Shown here: piece by piece, positions 16,493-26,674 of the stretch
Numbering within the stretch: position 1 is the first letter of the stretch
Layout of the letters: the number at the start of each line of letters is the position of its first letter
Assembly: GCF_006838285.1 (NCBI RefSeq)
Contig: NZ_CP038228.1
Span: 744,001 to 808,000 of the forward strand
Direction of reading: 5' to 3'
Source of the DNA: Xanthomonas translucens pv. cerealis
GTDB lineage: Bacteria; Pseudomonadota; Gammaproteobacteria; Xanthomonadales; Xanthomonadaceae
Length of the DNA stretch: 64,000 bases
Notes under the pieces: model-generated
Told to the model about the DNA's origin: nothing
What the model saw: only the letters and a program-made list of their open reading frames with translations
The model's database searches: none
Program-made: the position numbers and the translations under genes

Positions 16493-18739
16493 ATGATCGG
16501 ATTTCTTCAGCGCTACAACGTCGGCACGCGGCTCTCTGCGGCGTTCGGTGTGCTCATCCTGCTTTCCTGCGCGCTCGTTGTCGCCGGGTTGATGACCCTG
16601 GCGCAGGCGCGCGACCGCATGGAAACCATCGTCAAGCGCAACCTGACCATCCTCGGTTACGTCGGCGAGATGCAGAAGGCCAGTTCGGATGTGGCCATCA
16701 ACCTGCGCAACATCGTCCTGCCGACCACGCGCGGGCAGAACCTCCAGTTCGCCAAAGCCATCGAGCGCGAGCGTGCGCGCTACAGCGATAACCACGACAG
16801 GCTCTATGCGATTCCGGTTTCGGATTCCACTGCCGCGCACATGCGCAAGGAGATCGATGACCGCTACGCGCTTACCCGCGCGGCCAATCAAAAGGTGCTG
16901 GACCTCGGCATGGAGGACAAGGACGATCTGGCGCTCACGGTGTTGATGAAGGAGGCCGGACCCGCCACCGAGAAGTGGCAGCAGGCGATCGACGTGTATT
17001 CGGAGCGGCAGCACAAGCGTGGTGCCAAGGCTTATGCCGATGCCAATCTGGCGATGGATCGCGGCCGCGTCATGCTGATCAGCGGCGGCGTGGCGGTGGT
17101 TGTGGTCAGCGCGCTGCTTGCCTGGCTGATCACCCGCAGCCTGACCGTGCCGCTGGGCCGCGCCACGCGCGCCGCGGAAGCGATCGCGCGCGGCGAACTG
17201 GACAACGACGTGAAAACATCGTCCAACGACGAAACTGGCCGTTTGTTGAGCGCGATGCATGGCATGCAGGAACAATTGCGCAACCTGATCGCCGCACAGT
17301 TGGACATGGCCAAGCGCCATGACGCCGGCCAGATCAGCTACCGCATGGATGTGGCGGTGTTCCCCGGCGACTACGGTCGCATGGCGGCGGAAACCAACAG
17401 CGTGGTCGATTCGCATGTCTCGGTGCAGCTGAAGCTGGCGCAGATCATGGGCCGTTACGCGATCGGCGACCTCAGCCAGGACATGGACCGCCTGCCCGGC
17501 GAGAAAGCGGCATTCACCCAGACCATGGACGAGGTGAAGGCCAACCTGTCGGCGATGAACGGCCAGATCAGGCAGCTGGCGCAGTCCGCTGCCAACGGCG
17601 ACTTCAGCGCCCGCGGCGACGCCGAGCGTTTCCAGTTCGACTTCCGGGTCATGGTCGAGAGCCTCAACCAGCTGATGACCACAGCCGACGGCAATTTGCA
17701 GTCGCTGTCGGCCTTGCTGCAGTCCATCGCCGCCGGCGACCTGACCGCGCGCATGCACGGCGAGTTCCGCGGCGTGTTCGCGCAGATGCGCGACGACGCC
17801 AATGCCACGGCCGAGCAGCTTGCCGAGATCGTCGGCCGGATCAAGCATTCGGCGGTGTCGATCAATGCCGCGGCCAGCGAGATCGCGACCGGCAACGACG
17901 ACCTGTCGCGGCGCACCGAACAGCAGGCCGCGAGCCTGGAGGAAACTGCAGCCTCAATGGAGGAACTGACCTCCACCGTGAAGCAGAACGCCGAGCACGC
18001 GCGCCAGGCCAATCAGCTCGCGGTCGGCGCCGCCTCGGTCGCCTCGCAGGGCGGCGACGTGGTCGGCCAGGTGGTGACCACAATGAGCGGCATCGAGACC
18101 TCGTCCAAGAAGATTGCCGACATCATCAGCGTCATCGACGGCATCGCGTTCCAGACCAACATCCTGGCGCTCAACGCCGCGGTGGAAGCGGCGCGCGCCG
18201 GCGAACAGGGTCGCGGCTTCGCCGTCGTCGCCTCGGAAGTGCGTACCCTGGCGCAGCGCTCGGCCAGCGCCGCCAAGGAGATCAAGGAACTGATCGACGA
18301 CTCGGTCAGCCGCGTCGCCGAAGGCTCGGCGCTGGTCGGCCAGGCCGGCAAGACCATGCATGAGATCGTGTCCTCGGTGCAGCGCGTCACCGACATCATG
18401 AGCGAGATCTCCTCGGCCTCGCAGGAGCAGTACGCCGGCATCGAGCAGGTCAACCAGACCGTGACCCAGATGGACGAGAGCACTCAGCAGAACGCGGCCC
18501 TGGTGGAAGAGGCCAGCGCCGCGGCGCGGTCGATGGAACAGCAAGCGACCGAACTTTCGCAGGCGGTGGCCCTGTTCAAGCTGGAGGAGACCGCAGCACC
18601 GCTGCGTCAGCCGACCCTGGCGATCGCACCGAAGCCGAGGAGCTATGCCCGTGCAGCGCCGGCGCCGGCGCCGACCGCTGCGCGTCGCCTGTCGGCCGTC
18701 GCTGCCATGGGCACCGACAAGGACTGGCAGGAGTTCTGA
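16493..18739 (+). CDS. methyl-accepting chemotaxis protein
   Basis: A transmembrane chemoreceptor of 748 residues. TM1 is at about 12-34 and TM2 at about 191-211, flanking a four-helix-bundle-like periplasmic ligand domain. HAMP follows TM2, with two more HAMP-like repeats ([38 protein letters not shown]). The signalling domain has the hairpin tip [33 protein letters not shown]. The last five residues, DWQEF, match the NWETF-like CheR/CheB docking pentapeptide, so the protein can recruit adaptation enzymes. The ligand is unknown. The ATG at 16493 has AGGTG upstream. No che genes are adjacent. Confidence 0.95.
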   Translation: MIGFLQRYNVGTRLSAAFGVLILLSCALVVAGLMTLAQARDRMETIVKRNLTILGYVGEMQKASSDVAINLRNIVLPTTRGQNLQFAKAIERERARYSDNHDRLYAIPVSDSTAAHMRKEIDDRYALTRAANQKVLDLGMEDKDDLALTVLMKEAGPATEKWQQAIDVYSERQHKRGAKAYADANLAMDRGRVMLISGGVAVVVVSALLAWLITRSLTVPLGRATRAAEAIARGELDNDVKTSSNDETGRLLSAMHGMQEQLRNLIAAQLDMAKRHDAGQISYRMDVAVFPGDYGRMAAETNSVVDSHVSVQLKLAQIMGRYAIGDLSQDMDRLPGEKAAFTQTMDEVKANLSAMNGQIRQLAQSAANGDFSARGDAERFQFDFRVMVESLNQLMTTADGNLQSLSALLQSIAAGDLTARMHGEFRGVFAQMRDDANATAEQLAEIVGRIKHSAVSINAAASEIATGNDDLSRRTEQQAASLEETAASMEELTSTVKQNAEHARQANQLAVGAASVASQGGDVVGQVVTTMSGIETSSKKIADIISVIDGIAFQTNILALNAAVEAARAGEQGRGFAVVASEVRTLAQRSASAAKEIKELIDDSVSRVAEGSALVGQAGKTMHEIVSSVQRVTDIMSEISSASQEQYAGIEQVNQTVTQMDESTQQNAALVEEASAAARSMEQQATELSQAVALFKLEETAAPLRQPTLAIAPKPRSYARAAPAPAPTAARRLSAVAAMGTDKDWQEF

Positions 18740-19007
18740 GCCGCGCATGCGCTGTTTGCCGCCTTCCAGCGCGAGGGCGGCCCATCGTCGCGGCACATCT
18801 GCCGCGTGGCGAATGGCGTTGGATCGGCATGATCTGCTGTGTCCCCTGTCAGGTCTTCGTGATTCATGACCCGATCGTTCCGACCGACCAAGGCCGTCTG
18901 CTGGTGATCAAGAATGCGGATGGCGACGGATTGTCATGGAACGCCTGGCCCACAACGAAAACGCCGCGACCGTTGCCGGCCACGGCGCTGCTGCAGGTGT
19001 GGCCGTG

Positions 19008-19490
19008 TCAACCCGTCGGAGCAGTCGAATTGGTGCGCGGGAGCACGTACGAGGTGATGTATTCGCCGTTGGAGCCGTAGACCACGACGATCATCTGTTT
19101 GGAGTCCTGGTAAACCACGGTGGCGCTGCACGGGCAGCTCGCGGCGGCGGTGACCATGCCGAGCGGGCGGTCCTTCTCGTCGTTGACGACGATCAGCGGC
19201 TCCTGTGCGGCCAAGCCGATCGGCAGGCGCGATTGGGCGCCCGGGGTGACCGCCATGACCGTGATCACCTCGTCCTTCGACGAGTTGATCTGGGCGAAGG
19301 TCAGCCCGGACTTCTCGAACGTGTAGACCTTGAACAGCGGCGACAGGCTGACGTTCTTCTTGCCGGCCGGGACGCGTTCGCCCAGGCCTTGGATCGTGTC
19401 GTTGGCTTCGAGCTTCTGCCCGGTGGCATGGGTCTGCGTCGCGGTGAATGCGACGGCCAGAACGGCCAGGGTCAACAGGGGTTTGTTCAT
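19008..19490 (-). CDS. small exported protein, function unknown
   Basis: A 160-residue protein with a Sec signal peptide (MNKPLLTLAVLAVAFTATQTHA). The mature part is hydrophilic with a beta pattern (KKNVSLSPLFKVYTFEKSGLTFAQINSS) and one close cysteine pair (ASCPCSATVVYQ), which could be redox-active or bind metal. The start at 19490 is supported by AAGGAGAG upstream. It is a single gene that converges on the chemoreceptor. I recognise no domain. Confidence 0.7.
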   Translation of the reverse strand: MNKPLLTLAVLAVAFTATQTHATGQKLEANDTIQGLGERVPAGKKNVSLSPLFKVYTFEKSGLTFAQINSSKDEVITVMAVTPGAQSRLPIGLAAQEPLIVVNDEKDRPLGMVTAAASCPCSATVVYQDSKQMIVVVYGSNGEYITSYVLPRTNSTAPTG

Positions 19491-19696
19491 GGTGTCTCTC
19501 CTTGTCTGGATGCAGCGGACCGTTGCGCATGGGTCGGGCGGCAGCCGTGGTCCATTCCGGCCGAGCCGCTCGGTGCAGGCCATCTCCTGGCCTGCCGTCG
19601 CGCGTGCGGGCGGAGCCGTACCGGGCGACCGGCGTAGTGCCTTTGGGCGGCGCTACGCCGGTCGTCGAGCACTGCTTCCAACTCGACGCTTTGTTC

Positions 19697-19725
19697 AGTA
19701 TTTCTGACGTTAGTATCGCTGTCAA
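19697..19725 (-). promoter_or_regulatory. candidate sigma-70 promoter of the small exported protein
   Basis: On the minus strand there is a consensus -35 TTGACA (19720-19725), a 17-bp spacer and -10 AATACT (19697-19702), in a locally AT-rich patch. It would give a 5' leader of about 200 nt before the start at 19490. No riboswitch was recognised in that leader. Confidence 0.45.
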
Positions 19726-20154
19726 TATGTAAAATCAATGATTTGCGGAGAATATGGAGAAATCCTGCGGTTTTGTATCTCCGAACTTCGGATGCCGCTT
19801 GTCGGCCGTGCAGGTCGTGCCCCGCTTGCGCGTGCGCAGGCGGGTTGCGAAGGGCGGGAGGGCAGGGGAGGGGAGCGAAGGACGGAGCGATGGGCATGCG
19901 CCAGTGGCAGCGACGCAGCGGCGGTCCGCCAGGCGCGACCAGCGTATCGCGATGGGGCGGGCCAGTCGCCGCTCGCCAGCGCAGACGCTGCGCTGCACGC
20001 TCGGTGCCGCTGAGCGCAGGCCATGCGCGTCCATCGGCCGCTGCGGGATTCGAAGACGTGGCGCGACCCGCTCAGGATCGGCTGCTGCGCACGGCGAGCA
20101 CGGCGCCATCGCGACGCGGTATCGTGTCCGGATTCCTGTCAATCGACGAACCCG
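19726..20154. other. intergenic region upstream of the amino-acid permease
   Basis: The first about 70 bp are AT-rich; the rest is GC-rich. Overlapping ORFs on both strands here have no ribosome sites and no family resemblance. It presumably carries the permease promoter, which I cannot place. Confidence 0.4.
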
Positions 20155-21540
20155 ATGCCGCATCCGTCCATGCCTCCCGGTCCCGCCGCCGCGTCCACCT
20201 TGCGCCATGCGCTGAAGCCGCGGCAACTGATCATGATGGGGCTGGGCAGCGCGATCGGTGCCGGCTTGTTCCTGGGCTCCGGCGTCGGCGTGCACGCGGC
20301 GGGGCCGGCGGTGCTGATCTCCTATCTGGTCGCCGGCGCGCTGGTGATCATCGTGATGAACGCGCTGGGCGAGATGGCCGCGGCCAAGCCGGCCAGCGGT
20401 GCGTTCTCGGTGTATGCCGCCGACGCGATGGGCGCCACTGCGGGAGCGACGGTGGGGTGGTTGTGGTGGCTACAGTTGGTGATCGTGATCGCCGCCGAGG
20501 CGGTAGGTGCGGCCGGCTTGCTGGCCACGGTGTGGCCGGCGTTGCCGGTGCCGCTGGTCGCGGTGGTGTTCATGGCCGCCTTCACCGCGATCAACCTGCT
20601 CGGCGTGCGCAATTTCGGCGAGTTCGAATTTTGGTTCGCGATCCTCAAGGTGGTGGCGATCGTCGGCTTCATCCTGGTCGGCGTGGCGTTGCTGGCCGGC
20701 TGGTTGCCGAATGTGGCCGCGCCGGGCTGGTCCAACGTCACCGGCAACGGTGGTTTCGCGCCCAAAGGGTTGGCCGGGATCGGCGCAGCGCTGCTGGTGG
20801 TGGTGTTCGCCTTCGGCGGCACCGAGATCGTAGCGGTGGCGGCGGCCGAGACCGCTGACCCGGAGCGCAGCATCGCGCGCGCGATCCGCACCGTGGCCTG
20901 GCGCATCCTGGTGTTCTACATCGGCTCGCTGAGCGTGATCATCGCGGTGGTGCCATGGCAGAGCGAGGCGCTGAGTTCGCCGTTCGCCGCGGTGCTGCAG
21001 GCGGCCAAGATTCCTGGCGCCGCCACCGGCATCACCCTGATCGCCGTGATCGCGCTGCTGTCGGCGCTCAACGCCAATCTGTACGGCGCCTCGCGGATGA
21101 TCTTTTCGCTGGCGCAGCGCGGCGAGGCGCCGCGCGTGCTGGGCGCCACCAACGGCCAGCAGGTGCCGCGGCTGGCGGTGCTGGCCAGCGTGCTGTTCGG
21201 CTTCGTCGCCGCGGTGCTGGAATTGCTGTATCCGAATCGTGTGCTGCCGACGCTGCTGAACATCGTCGGCGCGACCTGCCTGCTGGTGTGGACGATCTCG
21301 CTGCTGTCGCAGCTGATCCTGCGCGCGCGCGCCGACCGCGCCGGGACGCGCTTGCCGTTCCGCATGCGCGGCTATCCGCTGCTGACCGTGCTGGCGCTGG
21401 CGATCCTGGCGCTGATCTTCGGCCTGCTGGTGGCCTCGCCCGACACCCGCGCGCAATTCCTGTCGATGGCCGCGCTGACCGCGGCGATCGCGCTGATCAG
21501 CGGCGTGGCGCGGCGGCGGCGCGCCGGGCGGGCAGGATAG
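20155..21540 (+). CDS. APC-family amino-acid permease
   Basis: A 461-residue inner-membrane transporter of the amino acid-polyamine-organocation superfamily, AAT-like, with about 12 helices. The N-terminal signature is RQLIMMGLGSAIGAGLFLGSGVGVHAAGPAVLISYLVAG. The ALGEMAAAKPASGAFSVYA loop and FAFGGTEIVAVAAAETADPERSIARAIRTV are hallmarks of GABA/Asn/aromatic permeases. The specific substrate cannot be told. The ATG at 20155 is chosen because upstream codons are not permease-like. It stands alone. Confidence 0.9.
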   Translation: MPHPSMPPGPAAASTLRHALKPRQLIMMGLGSAIGAGLFLGSGVGVHAAGPAVLISYLVAGALVIIVMNALGEMAAAKPASGAFSVYAADAMGATAGATVGWLWWLQLVIVIAAEAVGAAGLLATVWPALPVPLVAVVFMAAFTAINLLGVRNFGEFEFWFAILKVVAIVGFILVGVALLAGWLPNVAAPGWSNVTGNGGFAPKGLAGIGAALLVVVFAFGGTEIVAVAAAETADPERSIARAIRTVAWRILVFYIGSLSVIIAVVPWQSEALSSPFAAVLQAAKIPGAATGITLIAVIALLSALNANLYGASRMIFSLAQRGEAPRVLGATNGQQVPRLAVLASVLFGFVAAVLELLYPNRVLPTLLNIVGATCLLVWTISLLSQLILRARADRAGTRLPFRMRGYPLLTVLALAILALIFGLLVASPDTRAQFLSMAALTAAIALISGVARRRRAGRAG

Positions 21541-21556
21541 GGCGTCCCGCTTTTCC

Positions 21557-21914
21557 TGTAGGAGGCTTCAGCCGCGACCCGATGCCAGGCATTGCGACGA
21601 AGGCTTGAAGAGCGCTGTGTTTCTTGCGAGAACGCAAAGCCCTTGGCTCACACGTTCGTCGCGGCTGAAGCCGCTTCTACACGGCCTGCGGATCGCCTGC
21701 TGGGCGCACTGTAGGAGCAACTTCCGCCGCGACAACGTTCGAAGCCGCAAGGCCCGCCGCTGCGCTCGTCGCGACTGAAGTCGCTCCCACAAGGGCTTCA
21801 CCGGCGCCTTGGAGTTGCGAGGCCGCTTGTGGGAGGGACTTCAGTGCCGACTGCATGCCGGTTGGGTACATTCACCACTGCGCTCGTCGCGGCTGAAGAC
21901 AGTTGCTCCTACAC
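21557..21914. repeat. cluster of six REP half-sites (three inverted pairs)
   Basis: Alternating orientations of a GTAGGAGC...CTTCAGCCGCGAC unit occur at about 21557-21580 (+), 21658-21681 (-), 21710-21737 (+), 21765-21792 (-), 21828-21850 (+) and 21883-21913 (-), some beginning TTGTGGGAG instead of TGTAGGAG. They fill the gap between the convergent permease and anion transporter genes. The same unit occurs at 2057-2118 and, as a single half, near 24066-24085. Confidence 0.85.
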
Positions 21915-21929
21915 ACGCGTGGTGGCGGC

Positions 21930-23198
21930 TCAGCCCAGCAGCAGCCGCGCGCCCAGTGCGCACAGCAGCGCCGGCGGCATCACCAGCGCGCCGACTTTCA
22001 GGAAGCGCCAGAAGCCCACGTCCTCGCCTTCGCGGCGGATCGCGGTGAGCCACAGGATGGTGGCCAGCGAGCCGGTGATCGACAGGTTCGGTCCCAGGTC
22101 CACGCCGATCAGCAACGCATCGACGACCAGTTGCGGCGGATGCGCCTGGGCGATGGTGGTGCTGGCGATCAGGCCGGCCGGCAGGTTGTTCATCAGGTTG
22201 GAGGCGAACGCCAGCAGCGTGCCGGCCGCACCGGCCGTGGCTACCGGCGACTGCACGGCGGCGGCGGACAGCGTCTGCGCGAGCCAGGCGATGACGCCGG
22301 TGCGCGACAAGGCCTCGACCAGCACGAACAGCCCGGCCACCAGCGGCAGCACCGCCCACGACACCGCCCGCGCCAGCGGCAGCGGCGATTGCCGACCGCC
22401 CAGGCACACGGCGGCCAGCGTGGCCAGGCCGGCCAGGCAGGTGGGCAGGCCCAGGTCGCGGCCCAGCGCGGAGACGCCGACCAGCAGCGCGGCGGTGGCG
22501 AGGATGCCGGCCAGCGCGAACGCGCCGCCGCGGCTTAGCGGCACCGTGTCCACGCGTTCGGCGCAGCGCCCGCGCAGGTCCTTGCGCTCGGCCCAGTACA
22601 GCATGCCGAAGGTGACCGCGATCGCCAGCAGCGAGGGCAGCGCGAACGCGGCCATCCACGCACCTAGCGTCGGCATGGTGCCGCCGTACAGCACCAGGTT
22701 GGCGGGATTGGAGATCGGCAGCACGAAGCTGGCGGCGTTGGCGATCAGCGCGCAGGCGAACAGCATCGGCAGCGGCTTGGCCCCGGCCTTGCGCGCGGCC
22801 GCGTACACCGCCGGGGTCAGCACCACCGCCGTGGCGTCGTTGGACAGGAATGCGGTGACCACGATGCCGACCCCGAACACCACCGCGAACAAGCGCCGTG
22901 GCGAGCCTTTGGCGAGGTTCACGGCGTGCATCGCCACCCAGTCGAACAGGCCTTCGGCGCGCGCGGTTTCCGACAGCAGCATCATTCCGATCAGGAACAG
23001 GTAGACGTCGTAGCCCTTCACTACCGCGTGCCAGGCCTCGGCGCCGGGCATCAGCCCGAGCACCATCAGCAGCAGCGCGCCGCCCACCGCCCACAGTGCC
23101 TCGGGCAGCTTGAACGGCCGCGCGATCACCCCGGCGGTGGCCGCGGCGCAGATGCTCCAGGTGGCGACATTGGCCGCGTGTCCGCTCAGCATGCGCAT
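21930..23198 (-). CDS. ArsB/NhaD (SLC13-like) anion transporter
   Basis: A 422-residue ion transporter with about 10-12 helices. Typical features are KLPEALWAVGGALLLMVLGL, the ArsB-like TAFLSNDATAVVLTPAVYAAARK, the re-entrant loop SFVLPISNPANLVLYGG and, in the second repeat, ASNLMNNLPAGL...LIGVDLGPNLSITGSLATIL. The NP-x-N motifs fit arsenite or carboxylate transport. No arsR or arsC lies nearby, so an arsenic role is not supported by context. I start at 23198 (MRMLSGHAAN); longer frames run into the repeat arms upstream. Confidence 0.87.
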   Translation of the reverse strand: MRMLSGHAANVATWSICAAATAGVIARPFKLPEALWAVGGALLLMVLGLMPGAEAWHAVVKGYDVYLFLIGMMLLSETARAEGLFDWVAMHAVNLAKGSPRRLFAVVFGVGIVVTAFLSNDATAVVLTPAVYAAARKAGAKPLPMLFACALIANAASFVLPISNPANLVLYGGTMPTLGAWMAAFALPSLLAIAVTFGMLYWAERKDLRGRCAERVDTVPLSRGGAFALAGILATAALLVGVSALGRDLGLPTCLAGLATLAAVCLGGRQSPLPLARAVSWAVLPLVAGLFVLVEALSRTGVIAWLAQTLSAAAVQSPVATAGAAGTLLAFASNLMNNLPAGLIASTTIAQAHPPQLVVDALLIGVDLGPNLSITGSLATILWLTAIRREGEDVGFWRFLKVGALVMPPALLCALGARLLLG

Positions 23199-23356
23199 GC
23201 CGCCGGTGCGGTCGTGCAGGGCGCCGGCACGCGGCGGCGAGCGAGGGCGGTGGCGCGGTCCGTGGCGGACGCGTGGGGCAGGCTGGACATGGCGGTAATC
23301 GGCGCGTGCGGCGGCGTGGAAGAAAATGGCCGGCAAGGATAGCAAGCTGGGAGACG

Positions 23357-23498
23357 CGGGACTCGGGACCTGGGACCCGGAGAAGCGGCGAGGGGGCGAG
23401 GGGGCGAGGGGGCGAATAGGCCGCGATTGCGCCTTGCACACGGTGCTTGAGCCGTCATGCTCCTGCCGGTCCCGGTCCCGGTCCCGGTCCCGGTCCCG
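23357..23498. repeat. GGGACC-arm inverted-repeat element B
   Basis: The left arm (23357-23380) has three GGGAC(C/T) units; the right arm (23466-23498) is five to six GGTCCC units in a row without the extra C. In between, GAGGGGGC is repeated about four times (23390-23416). The right arm stops 7 nt before the TAG of the next minus-strand gene. Confidence 0.8.
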
Positions 23499-23504
23499 CT
23501 ACCG

Positions 23505-23954
23505 CTACCGCACGTACCGATCGATCCACCCCTGCAAAAAGGCGCTTAGGCCCAGCCTGGCCGGCGGCGACAGGCCGGCGCTGCGGACGAAGCCTGCCGC
23601 GGCCTGGGCGAAGTCCTGCTTTGCACGCCACGTGGCCTGCTGCGCGGCTGCCTGCTGCTGGCGCAACTGCACCAAGTGCAGTGATGGCCGTCCCGGCGGC
23701 GCGAACTTCTGGTCGCGGCGCAGGGCATCGGCGGACAGCGTGGTGGCGTGCGCGGCCTGCAGCAGCGCCTGCCTGGCCTGCAGCGACTGCAGCAGCCATT
23801 GCCCAGTGTCGCTGAGCCGCCAGGGTGCGGCGGGATTGAAAGTGGCGCTCAGCAGCGGCGGGATCGCGGCATCTGCGAGGCCGGCGGCGCTCGGGTCCAG
23901 GCGTTGCAGCCGGGCGAGGAAGTCGGCGTGGGCGAAGGCGGGGTCGGTTGCCAT
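23505..23954 (-). CDS. hypothetical protein, Ala/Gln-rich
   Basis: About 149 residues starting MATDPAFAHADFLARLQRLDP. It is largely helical, with a Gln/Ala-rich middle (LVQLRQQQAAAQQATWRAKQDFAQAA) that may form a coiled coil and a C-terminus RLGLSAFLQGWIDRYVR. There is no signal peptide and no recognised domain. Start choice is uncertain: 23990 (MYSPRS) and 24143 are also in frame, and none has a good ribosome site. It is likely real because its codon-position bias is coherent and its stop abuts a repeat arm, as at other gene ends here. Confidence 0.5.
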   Translation of the reverse strand: MATDPAFAHADFLARLQRLDPSAAGLADAAIPPLLSATFNPAAPWRLSDTGQWLLQSLQARQALLQAAHATTLSADALRRDQKFAPPGRPSLHLVQLRQQQAAAQQATWRAKQDFAQAAAGFVRSAGLSPPARLGLSAFLQGWIDRYVR

Positions 23955-24132
23955 GGGCGGCGCGGGAAGGAGCGAGCGCGGACTGTACATGGCTTTGTCG
24001 CGCGCGTGGATGCGGCGCTGCCGAGGGGGGGCAGTGGCTGGTCGCGGCTGCCGTCTGTGGTTCGGTTTCGGTCGCGGCTGAAGCCCTATAGGGGGTGACG
24101 CGCTGCAAGAGGTGCCCGTTCGCGCTGCCGGC

Positions 24133-24966
24133 TCAGCTGCCACCGGTCGCGGTTTCCGGTGCTGCGTCGGCGGTGTCGGCGCCGCGCTTCTGCGCCAACA
24201 GCCATTGCCACATCTTCGGGTTGCGGTAGGTGGTGTCCCAGGCGTTGTGGTTGCCTTCGGGGTATTCGGTGTAGCGCACGTCGGCGTCCAGATTCTTGAA
24301 CGCGCGGTAGATCTTGCGGTCGTCGTGCGGGAGCACCACGTCGTCCTCGGCGCCGTGGAAGATCCACACCGGGATCCGCTGCAGGCGCTCGGCCAGTGCG
24401 CTGTAGGGATCGGGCAGCTCGGCCACCGGAGTCACCACCAGGTATTCGCGGTCCTCATGCGGGGACAGGATCGCGCCGCACACCGGCACCAGCGCGGCGA
24501 AGCGCTGCGGCTGCTGCAGCGCGATCTCCCAGGTGCCGTAGCCGCCCATCGACATGCCGGTCAGAGAGGTGCGCTGCGGATCGCCGCCGAATTCGGCGCT
24601 GGCCGCATCCAGCGCCTGCAGCGCCATGGTCGCGTTGATCCCGTTCCATTCCTCATCGTCCGGCACCTGCGGCATCACCACCAGCGCCGGGAAGTCGGCC
24701 AGGTGGCGGCGCAGGTACGGACCCACGCCAGAATCGGCCTGCTGCCGGCCGTCGCTGCCGCGCTCGCCGGAACCGTGCAGGAACAGCACCACCGGCAGCG
24801 GACCCCGGCGCAACGGCGGCGCCGGCACGAACACCTGGTAGCGGTACAGGCGGCCGCCCACGGTCAGCTGGCGCGATACGAAATGGCCACTGGCCGGGTC
24901 GCTGGGCAGGCTGCTGCAACCGACCATCGACAGGCACAGCAGCATCAGCAACGAACGCATCGACAT
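24133..24966 (-). CDS. alpha/beta-hydrolase lipoprotein (dienelactone hydrolase/PHB-depolymerase-like)
   Basis: A 277-residue secreted esterase-type protein. The signal ends in SMVGCSS, a lipobox, so it should be anchored in a membrane. Catalytic elements are the oxyanion loop LFLHGSGERGSDG, nucleophile elbow GMSMGGYG (Ser139), acid in FHGAEDDVVLPH (Asp208/209) and His240 in YPEGNHNAWD. The layout resembles the peptidase/esterase lipoproteins often annotated as phospholipase/carboxylesterase. The substrate is unknown. It is a single gene with about 240 bp before mgtE. Confidence 0.85.
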   Translation of the reverse strand: MSMRSLLMLLCLSMVGCSSLPSDPASGHFVSRQLTVGGRLYRYQVFVPAPPLRRGPLPVVLFLHGSGERGSDGRQQADSGVGPYLRRHLADFPALVVMPQVPDDEEWNGINATMALQALDAASAEFGGDPQRTSLTGMSMGGYGTWEIALQQPQRFAALVPVCGAILSPHEDREYLVVTPVAELPDPYSALAERLQRIPVWIFHGAEDDVVLPHDDRKIYRAFKNLDADVRYTEYPEGNHNAWDTTYRNPKMWQWLLAQKRGADTADAAPETATGGS

Positions 24967-25208
24967 GGGCGGCCCTCGGCGGTGGAGAGCTCCAGTATCT
25001 GCGTCCAGGCGCTTCGGCGACAGAGCGGCGTGCTGCCAGGGCCGGGGGCCGGACATGCGCCAGTCAGGCGCTGGCCGCGCGGCGTTCCTGCTTGCGCGGG
25101 CGGGTCGGCGCGGCTCGGCAGGCGCTGGCGAGACAGCCGATACAGGTGCGCTGCGCTGCGCGGCAATGCGCTGGCGTTCGCGGCAATGCGTAGGCCACCT
25201 GGATTGGG

Positions 25209-26567
25209 CTACAGCAGCACCAGCGTGGCCAGGCCGAGGAAACTGAGGAAGCCCATCACGTCGGTCAAGGTGGTCAGGATCACCCCGCCGGCCAGCGCCG
25301 GATCGAAGCCCAGGCGCTTGAGCGTCAGCGGCACCAGCACGCCGCCGAGCGCGGCGGTGAGCAGGTTGATGGTCAGCGCCGAGCCGATCACCAGCGACAG
25401 CAGCGGCTGCTTGAACCACGCCAGCACGATCAGGCCCAGGCCGATGCCCAGCGCCAGGCCGTTGATCAGCGCCACCGCCAGTTCCTTGCGCAGCAGCACG
25501 GCGAAGTTGGAGGCGCCGATCTGGCCCAGCGCCAGGCCGCGCACCATCAGCGCCAGCACCTGGGTGCCGGCGTTGCCGCCCATGCCGGCGACGATCGGCA
25601 TCAGCGCGGCCAGCGCCACCAGCTTGGAGATGGTGCCCTCGAACTGGCTGACTACGCTGGAGGCGATGAACGCGGTGCCGAGGTTGATGGTCAGCCACAG
25701 CAGGCGGCGCCGGAACGCGCGCCGCACCGGGCTGAACATGTCCTCGTCCTCGTCCAGGCCGGCGGCGCTCATCGCCTGGTGCTCGGCCTGGTCGCGGATG
25801 ATGTCGACCACGTCGTCGATGGTGATGCGACCGAGCAGAATGTTGTTGTCGTCCACCACCGGCGCGGAGATCCAGTCGTGGTCGGAGAACTGCCGCGCGA
25901 CCTCGTCGGCGCCTTCGCCCACGTCGATGGCCGGCTGCTCGTCGTCGATCAGCCGGTTGATCGGGGTGGAATCTTCGTGGGTGACCAGCGCGGCCAGCGA
26001 CACCCGGCCCAGGTACTGGTGGCGGCGGCTGACCACGAACAGGTGATCGGTGTGGTCCGGCAGTTCGCCGCGCAGGCGCAGGTAACGCAGCACCACGTCG
26101 ACGTTGACGTCGGCGCGCACGGTGACCACGTCCGGGTTCATCAGGCGCCCGGCGCTGTCCTCGGGATAGGACAGCACCTGTTCCAGGCGCTCGCGGTTCT
26201 CGCGGTCCATCGACTTGAGCACTTCGTCGATGACCGTGTCGGGCAGGTCCTCGACCAGGTTGGCCAGGTCGTCGATGTCCAGGTCTTCGACTGCGGCGAC
26301 GATCTCGTCCGGGTCCATGTCCGCGAGCAGGCTTTCGCGCACTTCCTCGCCGACGTGCAGCAGCACTTCGCCGTCGTCTTCCGGATCGACCAGGCCCCAC
26401 ACCACCACGCGCTTGCCGGGCGGCAGCGACTCGAGCAGGTTGCCGATCTCGGCCGGGGCCAGCGTATTGACCAGCCGCCGCACCGGGCCCAGGCGCCCGC
26501 TGTCCAGCGCATCGGACAGCAAACGCAACTGCCGCGCGGTCTTGTCGTGGCGGACGGCATCGGCCAT
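25209..26567 (-). CDS. mgtE: magnesium transporter MgtE
   Basis: A Mg2+-gated channel of 452 residues. Domains in order: the acidic N domain (1-130, with LESLPPGKRVVVWGLVDPEDDGEVLLHV), a CBS pair (about 135-255, RLMNPDVVTVRADVNV...GRVSLAALVTH...APVVDDNNILLGRITIDDVVDII) and five membrane helices. The latter contain the selectivity motif MPIVAGMGGNAGTQVLALMVRGLALGQI. Acidic clusters in the N and CBS domains fit Mg2+ sensing. It often neighbours the PTS genes in this bacterial group. Confidence 0.96.
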   Translation of the reverse strand: MADAVRHDKTARQLRLLSDALDSGRLGPVRRLVNTLAPAEIGNLLESLPPGKRVVVWGLVDPEDDGEVLLHVGEEVRESLLADMDPDEIVAAVEDLDIDDLANLVEDLPDTVIDEVLKSMDRENRERLEQVLSYPEDSAGRLMNPDVVTVRADVNVDVVLRYLRLRGELPDHTDHLFVVSRRHQYLGRVSLAALVTHEDSTPINRLIDDEQPAIDVGEGADEVARQFSDHDWISAPVVDDNNILLGRITIDDVVDIIRDQAEHQAMSAAGLDEDEDMFSPVRRAFRRRLLWLTINLGTAFIASSVVSQFEGTISKLVALAALMPIVAGMGGNAGTQVLALMVRGLALGQIGASNFAVLLRKELAVALINGLALGIGLGLIVLAWFKQPLLSLVIGSALTINLLTAALGGVLVPLTLKRLGFDPALAGGVILTTLTDVMGFLSFLGLATLVLL

Positions 26568-26674
26568 GCGCTGCTCCTGAAAGTGGAAGGCCGCGCGCCG
26601 ACGGCGTGCGGTGGGTCAGATGTTCATTGCGACATTATCGCCTGCATGTTGCGGGAAGCACAGTGCTGTGGAGA

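Noticed and set aside
20040..20060. GGGATTCGAAG resembling a tRNA T-arm
   Set aside because: No acceptor, D or anticodon stems could be built around it.
21930..23198. Arsenite resistance pump
   Set aside because: The fold fits ArsB/NhaD, but no arsR, arsC or arsH is adjacent, so the name was kept general.
23388..23416. GAGGGGGC direct repeats as a possible CRISPR or VNTR
   Set aside because: Units are 8 bp without spacers; it is a short tandem repeat within element B, not a CRISPR array.
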